Source: an uncultured Clostridia bacterium (GTDB taxonomy: Bacteria; Bacillota; Clostridia; TANB77; CAG-508). From it: a DNA stretch of 38,350 nt. The translations under genes were made by a program, and so were the position numbers. This document shows positions 7,308 to 15,051 of this stretch, in pieces (positions within the stretch are counted from its first letter, which is position 1; the number at the start of each line of letters is the position of its first letter). The stretch lies in NCBI GenBank assembly GCA_934148985.1, contig CAKPDO010000013.1, positions 1 to 38,350 of the forward strand. Reading direction: 5' to 3'. The notes under the pieces are model-generated. The model worked only from the letters and a program-made list of their open reading frames with translations. It was not told where the DNA came from and searched no databases.

Positions 7308-9094
7308 CCACTTCTTCATTTCCTTGTGTAACTTCCAAATAAGGCAAAACCTCACTAAAAATCTGTCCTCCAACAGGAGCTGCAACTCCACCTCCTTGGT
7401 GACCTCCCTCGCCAGTAGGATTATAAAGAGTTACCAAAACCACAACCTGTGGATCATCAATTGGAGCTACTCCGGCAAAAAGAAGTAACATATTTTCCAG
7501 TATTTACTCCATCCTCAGAAGTTCCTGTCTTTCCACCTATTCTAAACCCTTCAACTCTAGCATTTTTTCCTGTTCCCTCAGAAACAACAGATTCCATCAT
7601 ACTTAAAACCTTTTCAGACGTTTCTTTAGAAATAACTTCTCCTCTATTTTGCACTGGAAATTCTGTTTTTTCTCCAGTTTCAGAATTAATTTTAGCCTTA
7701 ACAATCCTTGGTACCAGCAAATTTCCTCCATTTGCAATACTAGAAATTGCTGTAACTAATTGGATAGGCGTTATTTCAAATCTTTGCCCAAAACTAATAG
7801 TTGCAAGTTCTACTGGACCGCACTTATTTTGAGCTATAAAAATGCTATTTGCTTCACCTGGAAGCATCACACCAGTTTTTGAAAGCAAACCAAATTTATT
7901 TAAATATTTAAAATAAGTATCAACACCAAGCTTTTGCCCCAATCCAATAAAAACTGGATTACAAGAATTCATAAGTCCTTGTCTTAAAGACTCCCCTCCA
8001 TGAGGCCTATAATATCTCCAACACTTTATACGTGCCCCGGCAACTGTGATTGACCCAGTACACGTGAATTCTCCACTTCTATCTGTATCAGTTATTCCCT
8101 CTTCTAATGCACTAGATGCTGTTATTAACTTAAAAACTGAACCAGGCTCATATGTATCAGAAATTGCTTTATTTCTCCACATTCCTTGTAAGTTCTTAGA
8201 CTTTTCACTTTGTTCCATATTATCCCAATTACTTTTAAGTTCTTCATTATTTATAGTATATGGTTCATTTAAATTGTATGATGGATATGTTGCCATTGCC
8301 AGAATATCTCCTGTTTTAGGGTTCATAATAACAATATTTCCTCCATCTGTACAAACATTGTCGATACAAGCTTCAGCTAAATACTTTTCGGCAATTGATT
8401 GAATTGTCATATCAATTGAAAGTACAATATCATCCCCATTAATAGCCGGGGTATAAACTTCTCCATCTGTTCCTAATTCTTCACCTGTTGCATCTGTTGT
8501 TCTAGAAATAGACCCTGCTTTTCCGGATAAAATATCATTATATTTAGCTTCAACTCCGTCTAAACCTTGATTATCTCCTCCACAAAATCCTATTACCTGA
8601 GATGCTAAATTACTATACGGATAATATCTTTTACTATCTTCGTCAATATTTACACCCGTATCTATATCATTTTCTAATAGCCATTTTCTTAAAATATCTG
8701 CTTTATCTTTTTCAATTTTCTTTACTATAGTTTCAATAGAGCTTCTTTTACTTATTTTTTTTAACACGGTTTCATAATTTAAATCAAATATTTCTGTTAA
8801 TTTTTTTGCTATTTTCTCTTTTTGGTCACTAGGAATATTTGTTGGATTTACACTAACAGTATATGCTGTACTACTTACTGCTAGGGTATACTTTTCTGAT
8901 GAATCAAATATCGTCCCTCTTTTGGGATTTACAGCTCTTTTTTGTACTTGCTGTTCATATGCCAACACCTGTAAATCTTTTCCTTGAATAAATTCTATAT
9001 AGAATATTCTTGATAATAATAATGTTAATATTATAAATGTTATAAAAAGTGTATTTCGCATTTTCTTTTTGTTTTTCAAATTTATTGTTTGCAT
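7279..9094 (-). pseudogene. Class B penicillin-binding protein (FtsI/SpoVD type), frameshifted near the C-terminus
   Basis: The PBP dimer region and transpeptidase domain follow an N-terminal membrane helix (about 13-30). Motifs are SxxK at S319-K322 (EPGSVFKL), SxN at S377-N379 (NSCNP) and KTG at K522-G524 (GGKTGTSE). Just after KYVTSF the frame breaks. A run of five T on the coding strand (7477-7481) needs to be four to continue as AGVAPIDDPQVVVLV and on to the stop at 7279. As read, the protein ends five codons later at 7457. Repaired length is about 604 residues, normal for FtsI/SpoVD without PASTA repeats. It makes septal or spore-cortex peptidoglycan crosslinks at the membrane. Start ATG at 9094 has AAGGAGAG. 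Downstream of ftsL it fits either ftsI or spoVD. The break is probably an assembly error, since the downstream part is fully conserved. Confidence 0.85.
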
Positions 9095-9108
9095 AATCTC
9101 TCCTTTTT

Positions 9109-9132
9109 TGTTCTTTTGGGACCGGTTCTTTT
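9109..9132 (-). repeat. Dispersed repeat, copy A (core GAACCGGTCCC)
   Basis: A 24-bp sequence whose reverse strand is identical to copy C at 34489-34512. Its first 17 bases are shared with copy B at 22328-22344. The core contains the palindrome ACCGGT and looks like part of a 15-bp tandem unit (GGGACCGGTTCTTTT). Here it sits between the ftsL terminator and the PBP start. Confidence 0.8.
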
Positions 9133-9205
9133 AAGTACAATGACGAATTGACCTAGCTTCTTTCTGCTCATTTTTTATATTATATTCACCTTTTATCAGA
9201 AATAG

Positions 9206-9236
9206 AAAAAAACAACCACCTTTTTTGATGATTGTT
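9206..9236 (-). terminator. Terminator after ftsL
   Basis: A ten-pair stem (9211-9220 with 9227-9236, some G-U pairs) and a six-base loop, followed on the minus strand by a run of T. It overlaps the ftsL stop codon. The PBP gene therefore probably has its own promoter in 9133-9205, where a TATAAT-like box is present without a convincing -35. Confidence 0.7.
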
Positions 9237-9760
9237 TATTTTCCTAATATCTTATTTAAAATTTTTTTGTACCATGTAGTATCTGATGAATCTGTATCCT
9301 TTGTTATATCAATATCTTCTACAGAACCCTCAACATAGTCTTTTTTATCTAATGATACATAAACTTTTTGACTATTATCAAGTTCTTGCATTCCAAGCTT
9401 ATCTTTTGCTGCATTTTTCACATTGCTTAAATTTAAACTTGTTTCTATGCTTACTTCTAATTGTCCGTTTGTTTTTTGTAGTGCCGCTAATTTTTCCTTT
9501 GAACTTTGAATCTCATTAAACCTCTCAGTTATTAGTGAACTTCTATAACTTACGGTAAGTAGTATTAAAAATATTGCCAAAACAAAAGCTACATTTTCAT
9601 TATGTTTCTTTTTTTCTAGTTTTAAAGCATCTTTTTTCTGTTTTTCATTTATTTTTTCTTGTCTTTTTATTTCTTCTTTTGTTTTCTTTATTCTATTTAA
9701 ATCATAGTCTGGTTTTAGTTTTTTTGGTGTTGTTCCATACTCATAGTTAAACCTATCCAT
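9236..9760 (-). CDS. ftsL: FtsL-like cell division protein
   Basis: A 174-residue protein with a long charged cytoplasmic N-terminus (about 1-55), one membrane helix (about 56-74, VAFVLAIFLILLTVSY), and an extracytoplasmic coiled coil (about 76-110). The FtsL/DivIC signature AAKDKLGMQELDNSQKVYV follows, then a polar tail. FtsL forms a complex with FtsB/DivIC and FtsQ/DivIB and regulates septal peptidoglycan synthesis by the class B PBP. The order rsmH-ftsL-PBP is the classic dcw arrangement, which supports the call. A terminator follows directly, which is less usual because ftsL and ftsI are often cotranscribed. Confidence 0.85.
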   Translation of the reverse strand: MDRFNYEYGTTPKKLKPDYDLNRIKKTKEEIKRQEKINEKQKKDALKLEKKKHNENVAFVLAIFLILLTVSYRSSLITERFNEIQSSKEKLAALQKTNGQLEVSIETSLNLSNVKNAAKDKLGMQELDNSQKVYVSLDKKDYVEGSVEDIDITKDTDSSDTTWYKKILNKILGK

Positions 9761-9806
9761 AAGTTATATTGTTTCACCTCTTTTCTTTCTCGTATATTTA
9801 TCCTTT

Positions 9807-10766
9807 TTATTCTTTTTCAAAAATTCGTAGCTTAGCACTTTTTGACCTTGAGTTTTCCTCTTGTTCTTCTTTGCTTGCCACAATAGGCTTTTTCGTTATT
9901 ACTTTTCCTAGTTCTTTTGCTCCACATACACAATATGGTATGTCTTTTGGGCATGTACACATTCCTTTTGCTCTATTCATTGCCTGTTTCACAGCCCTAT
10001 CTTCTAAGGAATGAAATGTTATTACACATAACCTTCCTCCACTTTTTAAAGCTTCAATTGATTTACTAATTGTTTCTTCAAGTGGCTTTATTTCATTATT
10101 TACTTCTATTCTAATTGCTTGAAATGTTCTCTTTGCTGGATGTCCCTCTTTCGGATTTAACCTTGGAATTGATTTTTCAATTATTTTTACAAGTTCATCT
10201 GTTGTTTCTATTTTCTTTTTTCTTCTTTCAATACATATGTTTCTTGCTATATTTCTTGAAAATCTTTCTTCTCCATACTCAAAAATTATACTTGCTAGAT
10301 GTTCTTCATTGTAATTATTTACAACTTCCATTGCTGTTAATCTTTGAGTTTTGTCCATTCTCATATCAAGTTCATTTGAACCTAAATAACTAAATCCTCT
10401 ATTTTTTTCATCTAGTTGATATGATGAAACTCCCAAGTCTAACAATATTCCATCAACTTCTTCTATATTTAGCTTGGTTAAAATTTCTTTTATGTCATCA
10501 TGGTTTCCATGTATATATTTAACATTTGGATATTCTGCTAAATTTTGCTTTGCCGCATTTAAAGCTTCTTCATCCCTGTCAATTCCTATTAACATTCCTT
10601 TTTGTGAATCTAGTCTCTTTAAAATTTCTTTGCTATGTCCAGCTCCTCCAAGTGTTCCATCTACATAGATTCCATCTTTTTTTATATTTAGTCCCTCTAT
10701 ACATTCATTTAATAATACTGGCTTATGCTTAAACTCCACTTTTTTCCTTATTAATTTTTTTATCAA
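9807..10766 (-). CDS. rsmH: 16S rRNA (cytosine(1402)-N4)-methyltransferase
   Basis: A 319-residue protein matching RsmH/MraW throughout: HKPVLLNECIEGL at the N-terminus, SAM-binding DGTLGGAGHS, GIDRDEEAL, LLDLGVSSYQLD, RGFSYL, LDMRMD, HPAKRTFQAIRIEVN, and near the end VITFHSLEDRAVKQ and the Cys-rich CTCPKDIPYC. It methylates the ribosomal P-site nucleotide C1402 of 16S rRNA. The start is TTG at 10766 with AAAGGAG six bases upstream; an internal GTG nine codons later lacks such a site. It lies between mraZ and ftsL as in other Bacillota, but is separated from mraZ by an unusual 400-bp A/T-rich stretch. Confidence 0.95.
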   Translation of the reverse strand: MIKKLIRKKVEFKHKPVLLNECIEGLNIKKDGIYVDGTLGGAGHSKEILKRLDSQKGMLIGIDRDEEALNAAKQNLAEYPNVKYIHGNHDDIKEILTKLNIEEVDGILLDLGVSSYQLDEKNRGFSYLGSNELDMRMDKTQRLTAMEVVNNYNEEHLASIIFEYGEERFSRNIARNICIERRKKKIETTDELVKIIEKSIPRLNPKEGHPAKRTFQAIRIEVNNEIKPLEETISKSIEALKSGGRLCVITFHSLEDRAVKQAMNRAKGMCTCPKDIPYCVCGAKELGKVITKKPIVASKEEQEENSRSKSAKLRIFEKE

Positions 10767-10789
10767 TAAGGCTCCTTTCTATATATTTT

Positions 10790-10824
10790 AAGCAGCTAGT
10801 AATTTTCAAAAATACCAGCTGCTT
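10790..10824 (-). other. Hairpin in the leader of rsmH
   Basis: An inverted repeat of AAGCAGCT (10790-10797) with AGCTGCTT (10817-10824), extended by a few more pairs. On the minus strand it lies about 25 bp before the rsmH start and lacks a U tract, so it is not a good terminator in that direction. It might be an mRNA processing or stabilising element. Confidence 0.4.
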
Positions 10825-10859
10825 TTTATTTCTTATGTTTATAAAATTTCTTATGTACA

Positions 10860-11095
10860 TTTTTCTTTTGATTTTCATCTTAAGTTTGTACACATCTTTT
10901 GTATTGCTTTTACTTTGGTACTTTTTTCTTTTGCTTGCTTTTTCTTTTGCATGAAATAGGGATATTCTTTTGTATATTTTTTATATGTATCTTGACTTTT
11001 AAAGTTTTCTCCTTTGTTCTTGATAATTTTATCTTTTGTTTTCTACATTTTTTCTTTTGCATTTTTATCTTATGTTTATTTTTCTTTTGTTTTTA
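10860..11095 (-). repeat. A-rich spacer with eight degenerate CAAAAG(A) repeats between mraZ and rsmH
   Basis: The 397-bp gap 10767-11163 holds, besides the hairpin, about eight copies of CAAAAG or CAAAAGA on the minus strand at irregular 15-50 bp spacing. Almost no C or G lies between them. There is no conserved ORF: the minus-strand frame 10910-11062 would give a 50-residue Lys-rich peptide without a ribosome binding site. This looks like a degenerate low-complexity expansion in the dcw leader. Confidence 0.5.
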
Positions 11096-11163
11096 ACATA
11101 ATCAATTCCCCTGAATTTTGTTCAGTTTTTTGATTATTATATAAACTTTTCTTTACGAAAAGA

Positions 11164-11589
11164 TTATATACCTAACATTGTTAAATTTTTAGCTATTTCT
11201 TCCGCTGAAATTTCTTCATCTTTTGATTTCCAAATAGATTTGTCCCATATTTCTAATCTTGTCCCAACTCCTATTATTACAGCTTCTTTTTCTAATGATG
11301 CTGCTACTCTTAGATTTGTTGGAATTAGAAATCTTCCTTGCTTATCTATTTCGCATTCTGTGGCTCCTGCTAAGAAAAATCTTACAAAGTTTCTTGCATT
11401 TTTGTCTGATAGTGGTAATGCTTTTAATTTTGTTTCGAAATTTAACCATTCTTCTTGTGAAAAAGCAAATAAACACCCATCTAATCCTTTTGTTAAGATA
11501 AATGTTTCTCCCATATCTTTCCTTAGTTTTGCTGGCATCGATATTCTGCCTTTTGCATCCAAGGTATGTTCGTATTCACCCATCAACAT
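11164..11589 (-). CDS. mraZ: Transcriptional regulator MraZ
   Basis: A 141-residue protein with the two AbrB-like SpoVT half-domains of MraZ: MGEYEHTLDAKGRISMPAKLR at the N-terminus and a second DKQGRFLIPTNLR at about residue 82-94. MraZ is a DNA-binding regulator that controls the dcw cluster, including its own gene, and is also nucleoid-associated. Two ATG codons (11589 and 11583) are possible; MLMGEY is the usual family start. Three direct repeats matching known MraZ sites lie 15-40 bp upstream, with a clear promoter before them, so autoregulation is well supported. Confidence 0.95.
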   Translation of the reverse strand: MLMGEYEHTLDAKGRISMPAKLRKDMGETFILTKGLDGCLFAFSQEEWLNFETKLKALPLSDKNARNFVRFFLAGATECEIDKQGRFLIPTNLRVAASLEKEAVIIGVGTRLEIWDKSIWKSKDEEISAEEIAKNLTMLGI

Positions 11590-11603
11590 TGTTAATTTTC
11601 ACC

Positions 11604-11629
11604 CCACTTTGTACCACTTTTTTCCACTT
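11604..11629 (-). promoter_or_regulatory. MraZ operator: three AAGTGG repeats at exact 10-bp spacing
   Basis: On the minus strand AAGTGG occurs three times (11624-11629, 11614-11619, 11604-11609), one helical turn apart, just downstream of the predicted transcription start and reaching the ribosome binding region of mraZ. Known MraZ sites are such direct repeats upstream of mraZ; in Mollicutes they are AAAGTG-type with the same 10-bp period. Confidence 0.85.
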
Positions 11630-11636
11630 CGATTAA

Positions 11637-11665
11637 ATTTTAATACACTTCTATTTATTTTGCAA
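11637..11665 (-). promoter_or_regulatory. Promoter of mraZ
   Basis: On the minus strand: TTGCAA (11660-11665), 17-bp spacer, TAAAAT (11637-11642). The predicted start falls right at the three AAGTGG repeats, so bound MraZ would block transcription. Confidence 0.75.
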
Positions 11666-11728
11666 TAGTTTTTTGAAAAAAAGTTGATTTTTTTTTTGAA
11701 TTTCTTTTGAGTTGGGTATTTGGGACGT

Positions 11729-11755
11729 AAAAAAGAGAGGCTATAGTAGCCCCCC
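11729..11755 (-). terminator. Terminator of the 68-residue protein gene
   Basis: A nine-pair stem (11735-11743 with 11747-11755, two G-U pairs) and a 3-nt loop, followed by a T run on the minus strand. It separates the small gene from the mraZ promoter. Confidence 0.75.
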
Positions 11756-11764
11756 TTTTCGATG

Positions 11765-11971
11765 TTAGTCCTCTTCTTGGCGAAGCACCAGATCCACATC
11801 CGGATAATACTGTTTCAATACTTCCCGAAGCATATTTACTGATGGCTCTTTGTCGAGCTTCTTAAGAAGCATAACTCCCTCATCTTCGCTTGTCCTTTCG
11901 ATTAACCATCCTTCCTTGCTGTCACGGACTGTTACATTTGCATTGCCTAAATACATTACTCGTAATTTCAT
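11765..11971 (-). CDS. Small protein of unknown function, single-gene unit
   Basis: A 68-residue, soluble-looking protein: MKLRVMYLGNANVTVRDSK at the start, a probable beta region to about residue 35, then a helix (NMLREVLKQYY) and an acidic end. No family is recognised. It is well supported as a gene: a consensus TTGACA/TATAAT promoter, AAGGAGG before the ATG, and its own terminator. Codons are clearly richer in G and C than neighbours (many CGG, GTC, CTC), so it may be acquired or highly expressed. No signal peptide, Cys or metal motif is seen. It lies upstream of mraZ on the same strand but is transcribed alone. A short CTAGG/CCTAG inverted repeat lies in its leader. Confidence 0.7.
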   Translation of the reverse strand: MKLRVMYLGNANVTVRDSKEGWLIERTSEDEGVMLLKKLDKEPSVNMLREVLKQYYPDVDLVLRQEED

Positions 11972-12019
11972 ATTTTGTTTTGTCCTCCTTTTCCTAGGCT
12001 CATTGTCCTAGATAAGAAT

Positions 12020-12048
12020 ATTATACTCCTTTTCATTATATCTGTCAA
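12020..12048 (-). promoter_or_regulatory. Consensus promoter of the 68-residue protein gene
   Basis: A perfect TTGACA (12043-12048), 17-bp spacer and a perfect TATAAT (12020-12025) on the minus strand. Together with the tRNA-Met promoter it is one of only two fully consensus promoters noted in this window. Confidence 0.9.
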
Positions 12049-12092
12049 ATCCCCATCATCCATTTTTTTCCAACTAATTCACCAAACTTTTC

Positions 12093-12809
12093 CTATCTAA
12101 AGCTCTCAACCTCTTTCTTACTCAAATATCTCCACTCACCGAGTTTCAAATCTTTCACATCTAAAGTCCCAATCTTACATCTATGTAAAGCCAAAACTCT
12201 TTTTCCAACAGCTTCACACATTTTTCTAACTTGTCTATTTTTTCCCTCATGAATTGTAATTTGAATTCTTGATATTTTCTTCTCCTCATCAATCTTCAAA
12301 ATCTTAACCTTAGCAGGCTTTGTAACATAACCATCATCTATTTCGACACCATTTTGTAACTTTTCAATCTCTTCTTTCGATATAATTCCTTTCAAGGTTA
12401 CATTGTAGGTTTTGTCAATTTCATGGCTGGGATGTGTAAGTTTATTAACAAAATCTCCGTCGTTTGTTAAGATTAATGCTCCAGATGTGTACATATCTAA
12501 CCTTCCAACTGGGACAATCCTTTTATTTACTTTAACTAGGTCAAGTACCATATCTCTACCAAATTGCTCTTTTGCTGTTGTTACATATCCAATAGGTTTA
12601 TTTAATAAAATATAAATTTTCTCATCTTCTAATTTAACTACTTTTCCATTATATTTTACCTCATCTTTATCTGGATTAACCTTTGTTCCTAGTTCAAATA
12701 CAGTGCTTCCATTTACTTCTATCTTTCCATTTAAAATTAATTCTTCGCACTTTCTTCTTGATGCGACACCACATGATGCTAAATATTTTTGTAATCTCAT
12801 TTCTTCCAT
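12093..12809 (-). CDS. rluB: 23S rRNA pseudouridine synthase, RsuA/RluB family
   Basis: A 238-residue protein. An S4 RNA-binding domain comes first (MRLQKYLASCGVASRRKCEELI, then GKIEVNG). The catalytic domain has the RsuA-family motif PVGRLDMYTSGALILTNDG, where the Asp is the catalytic residue, and the conserved IHEGKNRQVRKMCEAVG near the end. RluB makes pseudouridine 2605 (E. coli numbering) in 23S rRNA; RsuA or RluE specificity cannot be fully excluded. The ATG directly follows the rluD stop, with GAGAGGA as binding site. It is the third gene of the lspA-rluD-rluB operon. Confidence 0.88.
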   Translation of the reverse strand: MEEMRLQKYLASCGVASRRKCEELILNGKIEVNGSTVFELGTKVNPDKDEVKYNGKVVKLEDEKIYILLNKPIGYVTTAKEQFGRDMVLDLVKVNKRIVPVGRLDMYTSGALILTNDGDFVNKLTHPSHEIDKTYNVTLKGIISKEEIEKLQNGVEIDDGYVTKPAKVKILKIDEEKKISRIQITIHEGKNRQVRKMCEAVGKRVLALHRCKIGTLDVKDLKLGEWRYLSKKEVESFR

Positions 12810-13730
12810 TTATTTCGTCCTCTCTAATTCTTTTATTATATTTTTTAAATACTCTGGAATTTCTGCTTCTAGGCTTAATTTTTTTCCAGTTATAGGATGG
12901 TTAAATTCTAGCTTCCATGCATGCAAACATTGCCCACTTACATCCCATTCATTTTTTCCATTTGAATATACTTCATCACCAATTATTGGATAGCCAATAT
13001 GTGATAAATGTACTCTTATTTGGTGGGTTCTTCCTGTTTCAAGATTGATTTGTAGTAAAGTATATTTGTTTTTATATCTTCCCAAAACTTTAAAATGTGT
13101 AATCGCTTCTTTTCCATTTTTATCCACATCCATTTTCTTCCTATCTTTAGTGCTTCTTCCTATTGGCATATTTATTGTTGCTTCATTTTCTTTTATAACT
13201 CCCCTCACCAGTGCTAAATATGTCTTTTTTATTTCATGATTTTTAAGCATTTGACTTAAATTAATATGTGCTTTATCGTTTTTTGCAACAATTATAGCGC
13301 CAGATGTATCTTTATCAAGTCTATGAACTATCCCTGGCCTTATTTCTCCACCTATCCCAGAAAGGGAATCTTTACATAAATTCATTACAGCATTTACAAG
13401 AGTTCCGTCAGGGTTTCCATTTGCTGGATGAACGACCATTCCCTTTGGTTTATTTATTACTATAATGTCGTCATCTTCATAAATTACATCTAATGGAATG
13501 TCTTGAACCTTTAAATCAATTTCTTTTGCTTTTGGTATAACTATTTCGATTTCATCATTCAATTTAAGTTTATATGAATGTTTCGTTTTCTGGCCATTAA
13601 TTTTTATATTTTCATCTTCGATTAATTTTTGAACCATACTTCTTGAAATATCTTCTTGTACCATTGGTATAAAGCTATCAATCCTTTTTCCAACATTTTC
13701 TTCATTTACTACTATTTTTTTTATATCCAT
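12810..13730 (-). CDS. rluD: RluD family 23S rRNA pseudouridine synthase
   Basis: A 306-residue protein. An N-terminal S4 domain (GKRIDSFIP, DENIKINGQKTK) is followed by the RluA/RluD catalytic domain with PGIVHRLDKDTSGAIIVAKND, where the Asp in HRLD is catalytic. LETGRTHQIRVHLSHIGYPI and the C-terminal CLHAWKLEFNHP also match the family. RluD modifies helix 69 of 23S rRNA; closely related clostridial enzymes are often just named RluA family. It overlaps the end of the lspA-like gene by 29 bases, the usual lspA-rluD arrangement in Bacillota. Confidence 0.92.
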   Translation of the reverse strand: MDIKKIVVNEENVGKRIDSFIPMVQEDISRSMVQKLIEDENIKINGQKTKHSYKLKLNDEIEIVIPKAKEIDLKVQDIPLDVIYEDDDIIVINKPKGMVVHPANGNPDGTLVNAVMNLCKDSLSGIGGEIRPGIVHRLDKDTSGAIIVAKNDKAHINLSQMLKNHEIKKTYLALVRGVIKENEATINMPIGRSTKDRKKMDVDKNGKEAITHFKVLGRYKNKYTLLQINLETGRTHQIRVHLSHIGYPIIGDEVYSNGKNEWDVSGQCLHAWKLEFNHPITGKKLSLEAEIPEYLKNIIKELERTK

Positions 13731-14154
13731 TTTCTTTCACCTTTTTTCTATTTTTTATTATTACCATCGTATTTCTCGTTAAAATTGCAGCAAATCCTAT
13801 CCATGCTATTAATACATAAATATATGCAAAATTTAAATGAATTGATTTGCCCAAGTCTATAAAAATAATAACATTTTGGTTCCATATCCTGTCAATTAAA
13901 TTTCCAATTGCACCAGATATTGCAAGTGTTAATATTATTTTTGTATCTAATTTTATAAATGTATTATCATTTGATATATATCTTATTAACATTAAAACTA
14001 TTATTAATGTAATTACTATATTATATCCATTGTTTGAAGCTTCACTACTTATATTCCACCCATTTTTATATGCAATAATTTTACTAATTTGGTCTAATAT
14101 TAATGCAATTAAAAAAATTACAATTAAAATTTTTTTATTCTTTTTTTCTTTCAT
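13702..14154 (-). CDS. lspA: Signal peptidase II-like protein lacking both catalytic aspartates
   Basis: A 150-residue protein with four membrane helices. Its length, position before rluD and GAIGNLIDRIWN motif identify it as LspA family. LspA removes lipoprotein signal peptides using two Asp, in VVDF and in FNxAD. Here the first segment reads NVIIFIDLG, with Ile in place of Asp, and the second reads LNFAYIY, with Tyr in place of Asp. I checked both codons in the DNA and there is no frameshift in the region. The protein may be inactive as a peptidase, may use the shifted Asp in FIDL, or may be a paralogue with another role. The same genome encodes a lipoprotein (5851-6585), so an active LspA is expected elsewhere. 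ATG at 14154 has AAGGAGGG before it. Confidence 0.75.
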   Translation of the reverse strand: MKEKKNKKILIVIFLIALILDQISKIIAYKNGWNISSEASNNGYNIVITLIIVLMLIRYISNDNTFIKLDTKIILTLAISGAIGNLIDRIWNQNVIIFIDLGKSIHLNFAYIYVLIAWIGFAAILTRNTMVIIKNRKKVKENGYKKNSSK

Positions 14155-14185
14155 TTAGCCCTCCTTTTTACTTTTTGCTTCCAGT

Positions 14186-14214
14186 ATTTTACTATAAATT
14201 TGGAAAAATATCAA
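14186..14214 (-). promoter_or_regulatory. Promoter of the lspA-like/rluD/rluB operon
   Basis: On the minus strand: TTGATA (14209-14214), 17-bp spacer, TAAAAT (14186-14191), about 30 bp before the start codon. It is back-to-back with the promoter of the DUF4364 gene. Confidence 0.75.
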
Positions 14215-14224
14215 CTAATAGATG

Positions 14225-14253
14225 TTTACATTATGTATTCTTTGTGATATAAT
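14225..14253 (+). promoter_or_regulatory. Promoter of the DUF4364 gene, -35 inside a TTTACATTATGTA element
   Basis: TTTACA (14225-14230), 17-bp spacer, TATAAT (14248-14253) with extended TG. The -35 is the left arm of TTTACATTATGTA. The same 14 bases (with the preceding G) recur as a full palindrome at the -35 of the RtcB-like gene promoter (16906-16920). Confidence 0.8.
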
Positions 14254-14284
14254 GCCTTAGAAATTAATGTAAGGAGGAATTACT

Positions 14285-14836
14285 ATGGATGATAACATAA
14301 ATAATAGTTTGGCACAAAATAAAGTTTTAATGCTATATGCTCTCGACAATGCTAAACGCGACATAACAGAAAGTGATTTATTTAAGCTAATCTCTCCGGT
14401 AAATAATATTAATTATTTTTATTTTAAACAACTTTTAGCTGACCTTGTGGATTCAAATCTTGTTCAAACTTATGCAAAAGAAGAAGATGTAACTACTCAA
14501 CAAGTTCTTTATAGATTAACTTCTGAAGGTAAAAATTCGTTAGATTTAACAATTGATGTTCTGCCAGGAATAATAAAATTGAAAATGGATAATATTTTAA
14601 AAAATGAATTTAATAATATTATTAGCGAAGATTCTATAATAACAGAATATATCCCAGAAAATGAAAATTCTTATACCGTAAAATGTAAAATTGTTGAAAA
14701 TAATAAAACTATTTTTGAAGTTAGAACTTTTGCTGGTTCTAATGAACATGCAAAGTTTATTGCCGATAACTGGAAAGAAAATGCTTCTATTATTTATCCT
14801 AAAATTTTGGAATTAATCACTGGAAATTTTGATTAA
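14285..14836 (+). CDS. DUF4364 family protein (winged-helix type)
   Basis: A 183-residue protein preceded by AAGGAGG. The N-terminal half has a winged-helix look: NKVLMLYALDNA, NYFYFKQLLADLVDSNLV, then a TSEGKNSLD wing as in PadR or MarR-like regulators. The C-terminal half is an alpha/beta domain of unknown function. This matches the DUF4364 family, common in Clostridia and of unknown role, with a likely DNA-binding N-terminus. It stands alone between the lspA operon and the tRNA-Met promoter. No partner or target is evident. Confidence 0.75.
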   Translation: MDDNINNSLAQNKVLMLYALDNAKRDITESDLFKLISPVNNINYFYFKQLLADLVDSNLVQTYAKEEDVTTQQVLYRLTSEGKNSLDLTIDVLPGIIKLKMDNILKNEFNNIISEDSIITEYIPENENSYTVKCKIVENNKTIFEVRTFAGSNEHAKFIADNWKENASIIYPKILELITGNFD

Positions 14837-14850
14837 TGTTTGAAAAACTC

Positions 14851-14879
14851 TTGACAAACATGAAAAAACTGGGTATAAT
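14851..14879 (+). promoter_or_regulatory. Consensus promoter of tRNA-Met
   Basis: A perfect TTGACA (14851-14856), 17-bp spacer and perfect TATAAT (14874-14879), ending 19 bp before the tRNA. Confidence 0.9.
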
Positions 14880-14898
14880 AATGACGTTACATGGTCAT

Positions 14899-14975
14899 GG
14901 CGAAGTAGCTCAGTTGGCTAGAGCACGCGGTTCATACCCGCGGTGTCGAGAGTTCGAATCTCCCCTTCGCTACCA
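14899..14975 (+). tRNA. tRNA-Met (CAT), elongator type
   Basis: A 77-nt cloverleaf with encoded CCA. The acceptor stem is GGCGAAG with CTTCGCT, the D loop is AGCTCAGTTGGCTAGAGC, the anticodon stem CGCGG/CCGCG has loop TTCATAC (anticodon CAT), and the T loop is GTTCGAATC. G1-U72 pairing and the absence of GGG/CCC in the anticodon stem argue against the initiator. The GGTTCATACCC region fits elongator Met rather than lysidine Ile. Confidence 0.95.
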
Positions 14976-14983
14976 TAGAAAAG

Positions 14984-15018
14984 CCTTATATCTTTTGATA
15001 TAAGGTTTTATTTTTTTT
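14984..15018 (+). terminator. Terminator of tRNA-Met
   Basis: A nine-pair perfect stem (14984-14992 with 14997-15005) and a TTTT loop, followed by TTTTATTTTTTTT. It can also act for the convergent histidine phosphatase gene, which has a weaker T stretch. Confidence 0.9.
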
Positions 15019-15051
15019 GCTATGTTATTTTATTTGCAATTTTATAATATT

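Noticed and set aside
7449..7832. Long plus-strand frame opposite the PBP gene
   Set aside because: It is antisense to the conserved transpeptidase domain, with no start signal or recognisable protein.
10910..11062. Minus-strand Lys-rich frame of 50 codons in the same spacer
   Set aside because: No ribosome binding site; the frame is open only because the region is nearly all A.
10899..11096. Plus-strand Phe/Cys/Leu-rich frame of 65 codons between mraZ and rsmH
   Set aside because: It is the complement of an A-rich low-complexity spacer, has no ribosome binding site and no protein-like composition.
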